From assembly GCA_966674685.1 (NCBI GenBank), contig CBKWJC010000025.1, forward strand, positions 1 through 64,000: DNA of 64,000 nt. Direction: 5' to 3'. This DNA is from Thainema sp966674685. Its GTDB lineage: Bacteria > Cyanobacteriota > Cyanobacteriia > Phormidesmidales > Phormidesmidaceae. Shown piece by piece: positions 36,087 to 43,197 of this stretch. How positions within the stretch are numbered: position 1 is the first letter of the stretch; every line of letters starts with the position of its first letter. The translations under genes and the position numbers were made by a program. Under the pieces are notes generated by a model. The model was not told the DNA's origin. It made no database searches and was given only the letters and a program-made list of their open reading frames with translations.

Positions 36087-36224
36087 TTAGGAATCGCGTC
36101 GTTGCGTTGCTGCTAAACCTCCAGGAGCAATTTTGTTGCCGAATTGCAAAATAATTGCTTCGGTTTCTGGATTCGGAGGCGCAGGGTGTGAGTCATTTAT
36201 GAAAAGGCTGGCTAAGCCAGCTTT
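36087..36224 (-). pseudogene. Short open frame, 5' end replaced by a repeat
   Basis: The frame reads NDSHPAPPNPETEAIILQFG and continues to a stop at 36087, with a protein-like composition but no ATG. Its upstream part is the family A palindrome at 36198-36229. A likely explanation is a small gene whose start was lost or displaced when the repeat inserted. Low certainty. Confidence 0.3.
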
Positions 36225-36266
36225 TCATAGAAAATAAGCCGGGTTTTACACACGGACTGGATATAA
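36195..36266. repeat. Palindromic repeat, family A copy 3
   Basis: The inner palindrome (36198-36229) is centred on GGCTAAGCC. The right outer end GTTTTACACACGGACTGGAT matches family A. The left outer end is missing. Confidence 0.7.
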
Positions 36267-36268
36267 CG

Positions 36269-36736
36269 ATGATGAAAATCCGAGTGGCCGATGAAGCCGA
36301 TGTGATGAAATTATCGGATTTGTACCGTCAAACCGTTTTGACCCATGCGACCCAGCACTATACGCCTGCTCAAATGGCAGCCTGGGCCTCGTCTGCAACC
36401 GATTTGGAGCAGTTTCGACGGTTCATTTTAGATGTGACGACCTACGTTGCGGAAGACGAGACGGGAATTGTGGGCTTTGCTGGAATTGGTTTAGATGGTC
36501 ATGTGGCGTCGGCCTATGTGCGGCATGACTGTCTTCATCAGGGGATTGGTTCAGCGTTGATGAAGGCAGTACTGGATCATGCCGAGCGTCACCAGATTCC
36601 ACGTCTCTATGCGGAAGCGAGCGAGTTTAGTCTGGGGCTATTTCAGAAATTTGGGTTTCGTCTGTATGACACGGAAGTTGTCACTCGTCAGGGAGTCGAG
36701 TTTTGCCGCTATTTGGTGGAATATTGCATGAGTTAG
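36269..36736 (+). CDS. GNAT family N-acetyltransferase
   Basis: A 155-residue GNAT protein with the acetyl-CoA binding motif A around HQGIGSALMKAVLDHAERHQ and motif B near LFQKFGFRLYD. Substrate unknown. Two consecutive ATG codons (36269, 36272) give equivalent starts. Confidence 0.85.
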   Translation: MMKIRVADEADVMKLSDLYRQTVLTHATQHYTPAQMAAWASSATDLEQFRRFILDVTTYVAEDETGIVGFAGIGLDGHVASAYVRHDCLHQGIGSALMKAVLDHAERHQIPRLYAEASEFSLGLFQKFGFRLYDTEVVTRQGVEFCRYLVEYCMS

Positions 36737-36775
36737 TTACCTTCCTAGAGGAGGTTCTGTAAAACACAACATATT

Positions 36776-36859
36776 GCCTAACGGTTCCAATCACCCGCTG
36801 CCGAAAAGGAGCAAGGAACAAGCGGCTTGTAGGCAGCCGAGTGCAATGCCTTGTTCACC
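36776..36859 (-). other. attC-like recombination site A
   Basis: Read leftward, this 84-bp site starts GGTGAAC and ends GTTAGGC, the consensus right core. Between them are imperfectly paired arms (TTGCACTCGGCTGCC and GGCAGCGGGTGATTGG) and a variable middle. It lies 15 bp after the stop of the leftward gene at 36875-37447, exactly where a cassette attC should be. The first core is degenerate, so this is the weakest of the three sites. Confidence 0.55.
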
Positions 36860-36874
36860 TGATGTTGGAATCTT

Positions 36875-37447
36875 TTATAACTTAGAACTTCGCATAATTG
36901 CCATCTCACGTTTGTAACGCTCCATCAAGGACTTTAGAGTTTCTTCAACATCATGCTCAAAGTTTTTGGGCCAACCTATACCTCGAACAGAGGATGAATC
37001 TATACCTTTTTCCTTCCAGAGCTTGTGAAGACACTCGAATTGAGCGGAATGCTCAAGAAAGTGGTGAAAGCTTTCCGGCATTACTTGAGAATCCAACAAA
37101 TAGAGCTTCGTCCTCAACAAATCTGTTATCTGGGAGTTCAATGGGAAAAAATAGGTTTCAACAAAATACTGCCAAACTGCTGCATCGCTGGATGAAAAAC
37201 ACTGTTGATCCGTACGTCCTTCCGGTGTATGAGGGAGCTTGCTAACTGCAACTTGATAAACAATGCGCGTTTGTTGGATGAGACCGAGCAACGGACCATA
37301 AAGTTCTTCTATCTGGCGCTGCAAATGCCGTAAAGTCAACTCACGGCGGCGAGTCTTATCCTCCCTTTTTTTTGACAGAGAATCCAAAACAAACCAGCTT
37401 ATAGCTGAGGTAATTGCGCTGATAACGGCTGCGTAAACAGGAATCAT
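36875..37447 (-). CDS. Hypothetical membrane-anchored protein in an integron-cassette setting
   Basis: A 190-residue protein with one N-terminal transmembrane helix (about 3-22), a basic coiled stretch (KKREDKTRRRELTLRHLQRQ) and a helical cytoplasmic domain starting IEELYGPLLGLIQQTR. Proteins of this type are widespread single-span hypotheticals, often in mobile DNA. It is followed by attC-like site A and preceded by a possible cassette boundary GTTTGCC (leftward, 37515-37509). Function unknown. Confidence 0.72.
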   Translation of the reverse strand: MIPVYAAVISAITSAISWFVLDSLSKKREDKTRRRELTLRHLQRQIEELYGPLLGLIQQTRIVYQVAVSKLPHTPEGRTDQQCFSSSDAAVWQYFVETYFFPLNSQITDLLRTKLYLLDSQVMPESFHHFLEHSAQFECLHKLWKEKGIDSSSVRGIGWPKNFEHDVEETLKSLMERYKREMAIMRSSKL

Positions 37448-37711
37448 ATGCTTATTTTCGTTTTACCTCATTTGAAATGTGTCGCATACAATCACGCAGC
37501 GCGCATAGGGCAAACTACATACTCAACGTCAGATTTGATGGGTAAAACCCCTACATTCCGTAGTTATACGTCAAATCTGTGGAATAGTACCTACTTTTTC
37601 AGGAATTAAATAAGAAGTTTGCTGTTTGACACCCCGTTTTCCGTCAAAAATGCTGGATAACATTCCCCATACCGGAATTACCCAGCACCTACCACCACGT
37701 TACAATTCCAA
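37448..37711. other. Possible attI region
   Basis: This gap separates the leftward cassette-like gene from a rightward integrase-like remnant, the position of attI in an integron. Leftward, core-like heptamers GTTGAGT (about 37528-37522) and GTTTGCC (37515-37509) are present. There is also a dyad around ACGTCAAATCTG and CAGATTTGATG. The assignment rests on layout only. Confidence 0.3.
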
Positions 37712-37786
37712 CCTCATCGGTTACTTGACCAAGTTCTCCAAGCCATTTGGTTCAAGCACTTCAGCCTGAAAGAGGAGTTTATAGCC
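37712..37786 (+). pseudogene. Remnant resembling an integron/tyrosine integrase N-terminus
   Basis: Within an open frame 37661-37873 the stretch PHRLLDQVLQAIWFKHFSLK followed by EEFIA resembles the conserved N-terminal SAM-like domain of IntI-type tyrosine recombinases (typically LLDQVREAIRxKHYSxRTEE). No catalytic domain follows; the frame runs into HIP1-type repeats and stops. It is transcribed away from the cassette-like gene, as intI is. Identification is by pattern memory. Confidence 0.45.
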
Positions 37787-37817
37787 CGATTGTTGAGTGA
37801 TAGCATTAGGATACAAA

Positions 37818-37905
37818 GCGCGATCGCACTTCTTTCACAACTTAATAGAACTGCGATCGCACTTTTTTCATGACTCAATAGAACTGCGATCGCAGTTAGA
37901 CTGAG
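37818..37905. repeat. HIP1-containing tandem repeat
   Basis: Three copies of an approximately 40-bp unit containing GCGATCGCA and a CTTAATAGAACT-like spacer. Related units occur at 39768-39850 and 40786-41034. Confidence 0.65.
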
Positions 37906-37925
37906 TAATGCACTGCTATAAGAAA

Positions 37926-39596
37926 TTAACTGAGATGTTGCGACAGTCGGAGCGCTAGGGCAGCCAGCGTCCGGACTGGGTTCGCTGTAGAACTGAGGGG
38001 CATCACGGACATATCGCAGACATAGAGCTGCTGCGTACCCACAACTCGCAGATCCTCATCTACCACTGAGTTAGCAGCGAACGGAGAGTCCAGTGCGGGT
38101 CGATAGGGCATCCGCAAGCTGCCAGCCGCGTGATGCACCGTTCCCCAACCAAACCCTTTGCCGCCCTGTCCATAGAACCCATCCGGTTGTGCCGTTTGGC
38201 CATTGATTCTAAACTGCCCAAAAACTTGACCCGTCACCTGGTTCAACACATTCCAGATATCCTGGGGACTCTTTTGCCACCCAGCAAATGCTGGCAGCCG
38301 CGAACCTGCCAGATAGTCCACCCAGCTTTGGTTGCGGAAGACAATCTCCGGCACGTAGCCAAACGGTGGAGCAGGCTTCACCTCGTTGTTCTCGTCCAGA
38401 CAGTTGCCAAAGCTAAACTTGATATCAATCCGGGCACCGCCACCGCTTGGCCTGGGGCCAGCCTCTTGCGGATCATTCTCGCGCAAATGCCAGTATTCGT
38501 GGTTAATGTTCATCTCGATGTTGAACGGGTAGCGGATTTGGTTGTTTCCATCTCGCAGTCCCTTCGAATAGAAGATGATCTTGGCGTGGTCGTCTGCCCG
38601 CAAGGGAACGCCACCAATGCTCGTGGCAAAGGTTGTCACTTCGGTGGTCGTCGGATGGTCGGTTAAGCCTCGACCCACCAACTCCTTCACCGATTGCGGC
38701 AGCGAGGGATACAGGCTAGAGCGGCGCAGCAGCTTCGGGCTTTCGATGGAGCCAGCAGCTAGGATCACCTTACCCGCTTTGAAGATTCGGGCTGCTCCAG
38801 TTTGCGTATTACGAGCAACAATCTGGTAGTGGTTGCCGTGATCCTGAACATCTTCAACAAACTGATTCACCAGCAAGTGCAGACCTGGCCCATCGCCATG
38901 ATGAACTCCGGGTGTCAGGCCAAGTTGGTTGACCAGCAGCTCAGCGGTATTAAACACACCCGTCGGCTCTGCGAAGAACTGGTGACTCGGCGTACCGTCT
39001 GCTTGCAGGTAGGGTTGGTGCAATGCCCGAGGTGTTTCCTGGATGTGGAAGTCGTTGGCGAGCGGCGACTGTCTTAACTGCTCAACGACAGCTTTGGCCG
39101 TCAATCCCATTGAGTGAGACTCATTCATGGTTTTGCCGGCCTGCTCCAGCAGTCCTCCTGCCAGGTCTTGCCGCACAGAGTCTGGGAAGTAATCCAGTTC
39201 CCAATCCTGCACAGCGGGAATGAGGCCAGACCAGAAGATTGACCGACCACCAAAGTTGAGCTGTGGCTTTTCGCCAATATAGTTTTGGCTTGTGTTGTTG
39301 CCAGCCTGCCAGAACGTATCGCAGCCAAAGTGTTTGGCGAGGCTGAAGTTGGGGAAACGGGAAAAGTTGTAGACGTGGGTGGGATAAAGAAACGATCCTG
39401 CTTCCAGAACGAGAATGCGCTGCTGTGAACCAAGGCGCTCAGCTAGGTCATCGGCTAGAATACCGCCACCCATACCTGAACCGACAATGATGATATCGAA
39501 ATCATCCCGAGAGCCTTGGTATTGCAAAAACAAGCGTTCTCTAGCTGCGGTTTCTTCTGAGACAAAATTAACGTATGTAGAAGGATTGAACACCAT
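37926..39596 (-). CDS. GMC family FAD-dependent oxidoreductase
   Basis: A 556-residue flavoprotein. The FAD Rossmann motif VGSGMGGG lies near residue 37, and the C-terminal GMC-type active-site region contains HHAAGSLRMP and a final nucleotide-binding stretch (SSTANPVRTLAALALRL). It probably oxidises an alcohol or a sugar-type substrate; the specificity cannot be read. It is monocistronic and flanked by repeats, in the middle of the accessory region. Confidence 0.85.
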   Translation of the reverse strand: MVFNPSTYVNFVSEETAARERLFLQYQGSRDDFDIIIVGSGMGGGILADDLAERLGSQQRILVLEAGSFLYPTHVYNFSRFPNFSLAKHFGCDTFWQAGNNTSQNYIGEKPQLNFGGRSIFWSGLIPAVQDWELDYFPDSVRQDLAGGLLEQAGKTMNESHSMGLTAKAVVEQLRQSPLANDFHIQETPRALHQPYLQADGTPSHQFFAEPTGVFNTAELLVNQLGLTPGVHHGDGPGLHLLVNQFVEDVQDHGNHYQIVARNTQTGAARIFKAGKVILAAGSIESPKLLRRSSLYPSLPQSVKELVGRGLTDHPTTTEVTTFATSIGGVPLRADDHAKIIFYSKGLRDGNNQIRYPFNIEMNINHEYWHLRENDPQEAGPRPSGGGARIDIKFSFGNCLDENNEVKPAPPFGYVPEIVFRNQSWVDYLAGSRLPAFAGWQKSPQDIWNVLNQVTGQVFGQFRINGQTAQPDGFYGQGGKGFGWGTVHHAAGSLRMPYRPALDSPFAANSVVDEDLRVVGTQQLYVCDMSVMPLSSTANPVRTLAALALRLSQHLS

Positions 39597-39767
39597 AAGC
39601 TTCTCAAGTTTAGAAGTCTAGACTGCACGGGCATGGTCTCCCCCAAAATGGTCAGCGGGGTGGAGATCTTACTTAGCAGTTTGGCGAACAATCTCATACG
39701 TGGACGGCACCCATGCGGGTACTTTCCATTGCATGCATAAAAATTTAGAAGCGAACTTCAGCTCAGT

Positions 39768-39850
39768 AAACTGCGATCGCACTTTCCTAAATTGCCCAGG
39801 AATTTTGCGATCGCAGGCGGGGCAACGCTGCTAGCGCTGTACTCTATTCC
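39768..39850. repeat. Direct repeat flanking the toxin-antitoxin pair (left copy)
   Basis: An 83-bp unit starting AAACTGCGATCGC and ending CTGTACTCTATTCC. It is about 80% identical by eye to 40953-41034, in the same orientation. The two copies bracket the UPF0175/DUF3368 pair. Confidence 0.7.
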
Positions 39851-39870
39851 ATCTTCAGTTATAGCGTTCC

Positions 39871-40365
39871 CTATAGTTCGTCACTTTCCTTTAGGATCTG
39901 AGCCAGTAATGCTGGAGCAATCCGAAAGTTTGCATCTTGTTGTAAGCGTTCAATCACAGCTTTGATAGAGGGGACGCTTCCTTCATGCCAACCTCTTAGC
40001 AGAACTCCTAAGATGCCTGTGATGCCTAGTCCTAAAGCTCTGGCTGCTTGTCGGGCTTCTTTTTCATCGAGCAAAATTTTGTCGGCAGATAATTCAATTG
40101 CCAGGGCAATGGCTTCAGATTCGCCTTGATGCAGATCGCGCCGCAGGAGGCTGACTAATGCTGTATTTTCCACTGCCTGGGAAATTAGCCATCCCTCATT
40201 GATGGCGACTTGTAGGGCACGAGAACCGGGCAGATCTTCATTGATTTTTAACTCGGTCAAAACTGCCGCAGGAATGTAGATTTGATCAAATTGCTGAGGC
40301 AACAGGAACAAATGGTCAACGATTGCCAAATTGAGCAGGGGCGAGGTGTTACTGATGACGGGCAT
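39871..40365 (-). CDS. DUF3368 PIN-like toxin
   Basis: A 164-residue PIN-fold protein (DUF3368). It starts MPVISNTSPLLNLAIVDHLF and carries acidic residues typical of PIN nucleases (HQGESEAIALAIE, ILLDEKEARQAA). It probably cleaves RNA. It overlaps the upstream UPF0175 gene by 17 bp, the standard antitoxin-toxin arrangement. Confidence 0.85.
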   Translation of the reverse strand: MPVISNTSPLLNLAIVDHLFLLPQQFDQIYIPAAVLTELKINEDLPGSRALQVAINEGWLISQAVENTALVSLLRRDLHQGESEAIALAIELSADKILLDEKEARQAARALGLGITGILGVLLRGWHEGSVPSIKAVIERLQQDANFRIAPALLAQILKESDEL

Positions 40366-40597
40366 AATTTAGGTCTTCTGCGAGTTCGGTTTCGGAGTAA
40401 TGCCGAGGGATGTTCCGTTCGCCCAGAAGTTGGCTAAATTGGCGATGGTCAAGGTTGGCAAGTTCGAGCGCCTTGCCGAAGGACAATAGTTCTTGGGCAT
40501 AGAGGGCGATTGCAAGTTCTTTAAGTAGTTCGGCTTCGATACGGTTTTCGGGCAATCGGATGGATTGGATGATGGTTTCAGGGATAGGTAATTCCAT
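40349..40597 (-). CDS. UPF0175 antitoxin
   Basis: An 82-residue protein of the UPF0175 family (ALYAQELLSFGKALELANLD, then FSQLLGERNIPRHYSETELA), which pairs with DUF3368 toxins. The ATG at 40597 lies 8 bases after GAGG; in-frame ATGs at 40621 and 40645 are alternatives. Neutralises the PIN-like toxin (family knowledge). Confidence 0.82.
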   Translation of the reverse strand: MELPIPETIIQSIRLPENRIEAELLKELAIALYAQELLSFGKALELANLDHRQFSQLLGERNIPRHYSETELAEDLNYARHQ

Positions 40598-40785
40598 TGG
40601 CTTAACCTCATTCTCAGACATCCTCTTAGGATGCTGGGTAATCATATTGATGCAACATAGCTAGCATGTATAGTCTATCAACTGCCTAATGGATTGACAT
40701 GAGCATCATAAGCATTATCTTAATGAAATGGAGAAGTTAAAGATAGCAGTAAGATGCAAAGCCTAATCGCAATTCCACGACTTAA

Positions 40786-41034
40786 TAAGACTGCGATCGC
40801 ACTTCCCTAAATTACCAATAATTTTGCGATCACACTTCTTTCTCAACTAACTAGAACTGCGATCTCACATTCCTAAATTGTCTAATAGTTTTGCGATCTC
40901 ACATTCCTAAATTGTCCAAGAACTTTGCGATCGCACTTCTTTCCAACTAAATAAACTGCGATCGCATATTTCTAAATTGCTCAGGAATTTGCGATCGCAA
41001 CTGGAGCAACGTTGTGATCGCTGTACTCTACTCC
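40786..41034. repeat. HIP1-type tandem repeat array and right flanking direct repeat
   Basis: At least six units each carry GCGATCGC, or the variants GCGATCAC and GCGATCTC, separated by short AT-rich phrases such as CTAAATTGTC and CTTTCTCAACTAA. The last 82 bp (40953-41034) repeat the sequence at 39768-39850. Confidence 0.75.
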
Positions 41035-41071
41035 GTCAGTGCATCTGCTGCTTCTGATCAAAAAGCTCAAT

Positions 41072-41157
41072 CGCTAACGGTCGTGATCAGCGGTTGCAAT
41101 AACCTTGAACTCAGCACTAGTGACTTCCTATAATCCGCTGCATCGCGTTTGTTAGGC
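41072..41157 (-). other. attC site B
   Basis: Read leftward, GCCTAAC begins the site at 41157-41151 and includes the stop codon of the HAD gene. The arms AAACGCGATGCAGCGG and CCGCTGATCACGACC pair with one unpaired base, and the site ends GTTAGCG (41078-41072). The first core is the exact complement of the cassette start GTTAGGC at 41857-41851. This is the structure of an integron attC. Confidence 0.72.
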
Positions 41158-41790
41158 ATTGCAACTTACCAAGATTTCTTCAAGCTGCTTGTGATCTGAA
41201 ATATTAAAATCTGCTTTTTCTCTTATTTCGCCATCTGTACTTAAGAATATAGCTTTGATTCCAGCATTTTTTCCCGCTTCAATATCCAGATCTCTATCTC
41301 CTATACAGTAAAAAAAATCCTTTGGAATACCCGATTTTCTAATTATAGATATAAATGATTCTGGGTTCGGCTTCTCTGGAAAACCATCATCTTTGGTGAT
41401 AATAGTTTCAAAACTCCTGTCTAAGCTTGCTTCAGATAATTTTTCCAACGTCGATTGCTTGTCTCTATGCGTTACCAAGTAATGGCTTACTAAACCTAGT
41501 GTGCTTTGAATATAACCTTTTGCAGATTCAAATACACATTCATTAACTCTGCTTTCCAAATCGTAATAATCTCTTACTTCTCTCAGTAAACTTGCTTGAT
41601 CCATATTGTGTCTTTCAGCAATCATCTTAATGCAATACTTTGTATCAACAAAGATCATATTTTTTAATTCAAATAACGAATATCCAAAATGATATTTTCC
41701 ATTTATCACTTGATTAAATGAATCTATGATTCTTGGGTATGCATCGTAAATAGTGCCATCAAAGTCCCAAATTATTGATTTCTTCTTCAT
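41152..41790 (-). CDS. HAD-superfamily hydrolase (integron cassette gene)
   Basis: A 212-residue HAD phosphatase of the beta-phosphoglucomutase/Gph type. Motif I is WDFDGTIYD (about 8-16), motif II lies near THRDK, motif III Lys near KPNP and motif IV is IGDRDLDIEAGKNAG. The gene is clearly richer in A+T than its neighbours. Its stop codon lies in the first core of attC site B, and it is preceded by the matching cassette boundary, as expected for a cassette. Substrate unknown. Confidence 0.85.
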   Translation of the reverse strand: MKKKSIIWDFDGTIYDAYPRIIDSFNQVINGKYHFGYSLFELKNMIFVDTKYCIKMIAERHNMDQASLLREVRDYYDLESRVNECVFESAKGYIQSTLGLVSHYLVTHRDKQSTLEKLSEASLDRSFETIITKDDGFPEKPNPESFISIIRKSGIPKDFFYCIGDRDLDIEAGKNAGIKAIFLSTDGEIREKADFNISDHKQLEEILVSCNA

Positions 41791-41850
41791 CTACCCTCTT
41801 CTCAGTTTGCAGAAGTAATCTATCTTCTATTCAACTTTCAGAAATTATAT

Positions 41851-41944
41851 GCCTAACGTCCGCGTTGACCGGGCCGCAGCCAATCAACATTGACTTCAAA
41901 AAAGACGCGAGATCGGCGGCTCCGCGTCCAACGCTTTGTTATGC
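41851..41944 (-). other. attC site C
   Basis: A 94-bp site. Read leftward it begins GCATAAC (41944-41938) and ends GTTAGGC (41857-41851). Long imperfect arms AAAGCGTTGGACGCGGAGCC and GGCTGCGGCCCGGTCAACGC lie between. The stop codon of the upstream gene lies in the first core. GCATAAC is the exact complement of GTTATGC at the start of the same cassette (42850-42844). Confidence 0.8.
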
Positions 41945-42775
41945 CGGATTCCAGCCTGTTTCCCTCCAAGCAATCGAAGGTGAAATATCGACTGAAACGA
42001 TATTTTTATTCTTTGACAGAGAAAGCTTCCAAGGTCGTAGTTTCTTGTAAATATCCCCTCTCGATGTTGACAAGCCTGAGTCCAATGCAGCGTCGGACTC
42101 GATCTCTTTGAGCGCGTATGACGCAATGCGATCACATAATTTAATCATGTGGTGTCCGAGCCACTCCGTTCCCTTATCCGCAGATGCATAGATCAATTCA
42201 CATTTCGCGGGCACATAGAAGGAGCCTCGGATGGGTTCACTTCGGCGGTTCAAGTCCGCGAGAGCGCCAAGTTCTGAGTCAACAATTACTCCAATTGAAC
42301 GAACTGAGTTGTACACATCACTGCGTTCTACGCCCCCAAGAACCATCTCCCAGAGAATCCGCTCTGGAGACAAAGTTGCATTGCGAAGTTCGATGCACGC
42401 AGTTGGCCAATACGAACCAATAATGTGATGCAGATTGTCAAAATTCAGCGTTCCCTGAACGGCGCATCCTACGGAAACGCGTTCCCCACGAATCAGTTTT
42501 GTGTTGGTGTCAACCGCAATGATGCTGTCGTACTTCTGCAAGACGAGTAATGGTTCAGAATTGAGTTGGGAAGGTTCGAGTTCGAGCCTTCCCAACTCTT
42601 TTGGCTGTGGCTTATTCTTTCGATCGTACGAAAAATGCCAAGTGCCAGATTCTGGGGTGATTACGCCGTCGTCATCTTCGAACTGCAGCTGTCTATTCGG
42701 TCCAACGACTACTTTCGTGGGCGTGACTCCTGGAGCAAATTTAACGTGAACAGACTGGTGCCTCGGCTGTTTCAT
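41939..42775 (-). CDS. Unrecognised protein in an integron cassette, possibly RNase H-like
   Basis: A 278-residue soluble protein. The stretch YDSIIAVDTNTKLIRGERV looks like the first strand of an RNase H-like fold with an Asp at the usual place. VIVDSELGALADL and SADKGTEWLGHHMIKLCDRI are later acidic/helical segments reminiscent of DUF3800-type proteins. This is by eye and uncertain. The gene is complete, bounded by GTTATGC upstream and attC site C downstream. Confidence 0.7.
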   Translation of the reverse strand: MKQPRHQSVHVKFAPGVTPTKVVVGPNRQLQFEDDDGVITPESGTWHFSYDRKNKPQPKELGRLELEPSQLNSEPLLVLQKYDSIIAVDTNTKLIRGERVSVGCAVQGTLNFDNLHHIIGSYWPTACIELRNATLSPERILWEMVLGGVERSDVYNSVRSIGVIVDSELGALADLNRRSEPIRGSFYVPAKCELIYASADKGTEWLGHHMIKLCDRIASYALKEIESDAALDSGLSTSRGDIYKKLRPWKLSLSKNKNIVSVDISPSIAWRETGWNPA

Positions 42776-42843
42776 ATTTCAACATGCTCAAATAAAGAGA
42801 TAGCTTTTCAACATGGACACACGTCTGACGCTTTGGTTCGGAG

Positions 42844-42850
42844 GCATAAC
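42844..42850 (-). other. Cassette boundary core (GTTATGC)
   Basis: Read leftward GTTATGC marks the start of the cassette ending at attC site C. No attC-like arms are visible to its right, so the neighbouring cassette or attI on that side has been lost or changed. Confidence 0.55.
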
Positions 42851-42872
42851 TATTAATTAGACGGAAACAGTC

Positions 42873-43000
42873 TACCTAAACACCCAATTTGGCGGTTTAG
42901 GTAGAAATTTGTCAGCCTAAACATCCTGATCAGGGTGTTTAGGTGGAAATACGTCAGCCTAAACATCCCAATTGGGGTGTTTAGATAGAAACGTTCAGTA
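42873..43000. repeat. Three tandem 42-bp hairpin units
   Basis: Starts at 42875, 42916 and 42958. Each unit is a palindrome CCTAAACAyCC / GGGTGTTTAGG with a variable 6-base centre and a TAGAAAnnnGTCAG spacer. The centres differ (AATTTG, TGATCA, CAATTG). Confidence 0.8.
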
Positions 43001-43197
43001 TAACCACCCTGCAATTTAAGATTCCAGCTGTTTAGATTGGATTTATTATTTAGCAACAGATATTTACCCAATTCAGCCTCCTCGCCCGTTTGATAACTGA
43101 TGGCAGTAGGATGCAAAGCGCGATCGCACCTCCACCTTTGAGCCATGCTCCGGAGAGATGCGATCGCACAACGACAGCACAATACCTTTTACTGCAA
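43001..43197. other. Intergenic region downstream of the PEP synthase gene
   Basis: Two GCGATCGCA sites and no gene. A leftward frame through this region and the hairpin array is not considered real. Confidence 0.4.

Noticed and set aside
40786..41000. Regularly spaced short repeats that might be a CRISPR array
   Set aside because: The repeated part is only the HIP1 octamer plus AT-rich phrases, the spacers are themselves similar, and no cas gene is present.
42844..42900. A fourth attC site to the right of the GTTATGC core
   Set aside because: The core is present but no complementary arms or second core could be found on that side, so only the boundary is reported.
42873..43000. Three palindromic units as a short CRISPR array
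   Set aside because: Only three 42-bp units with no unique spacers; the spacer phrase is conserved instead.
42853..43182. Leftward 109-codon frame with a 14-residue repeat
   Set aside because: The repeat comes from the 42-bp hairpin units; the remainder covers HIP1 sites. No start signal or family, so treated as non-coding repeat DNA.
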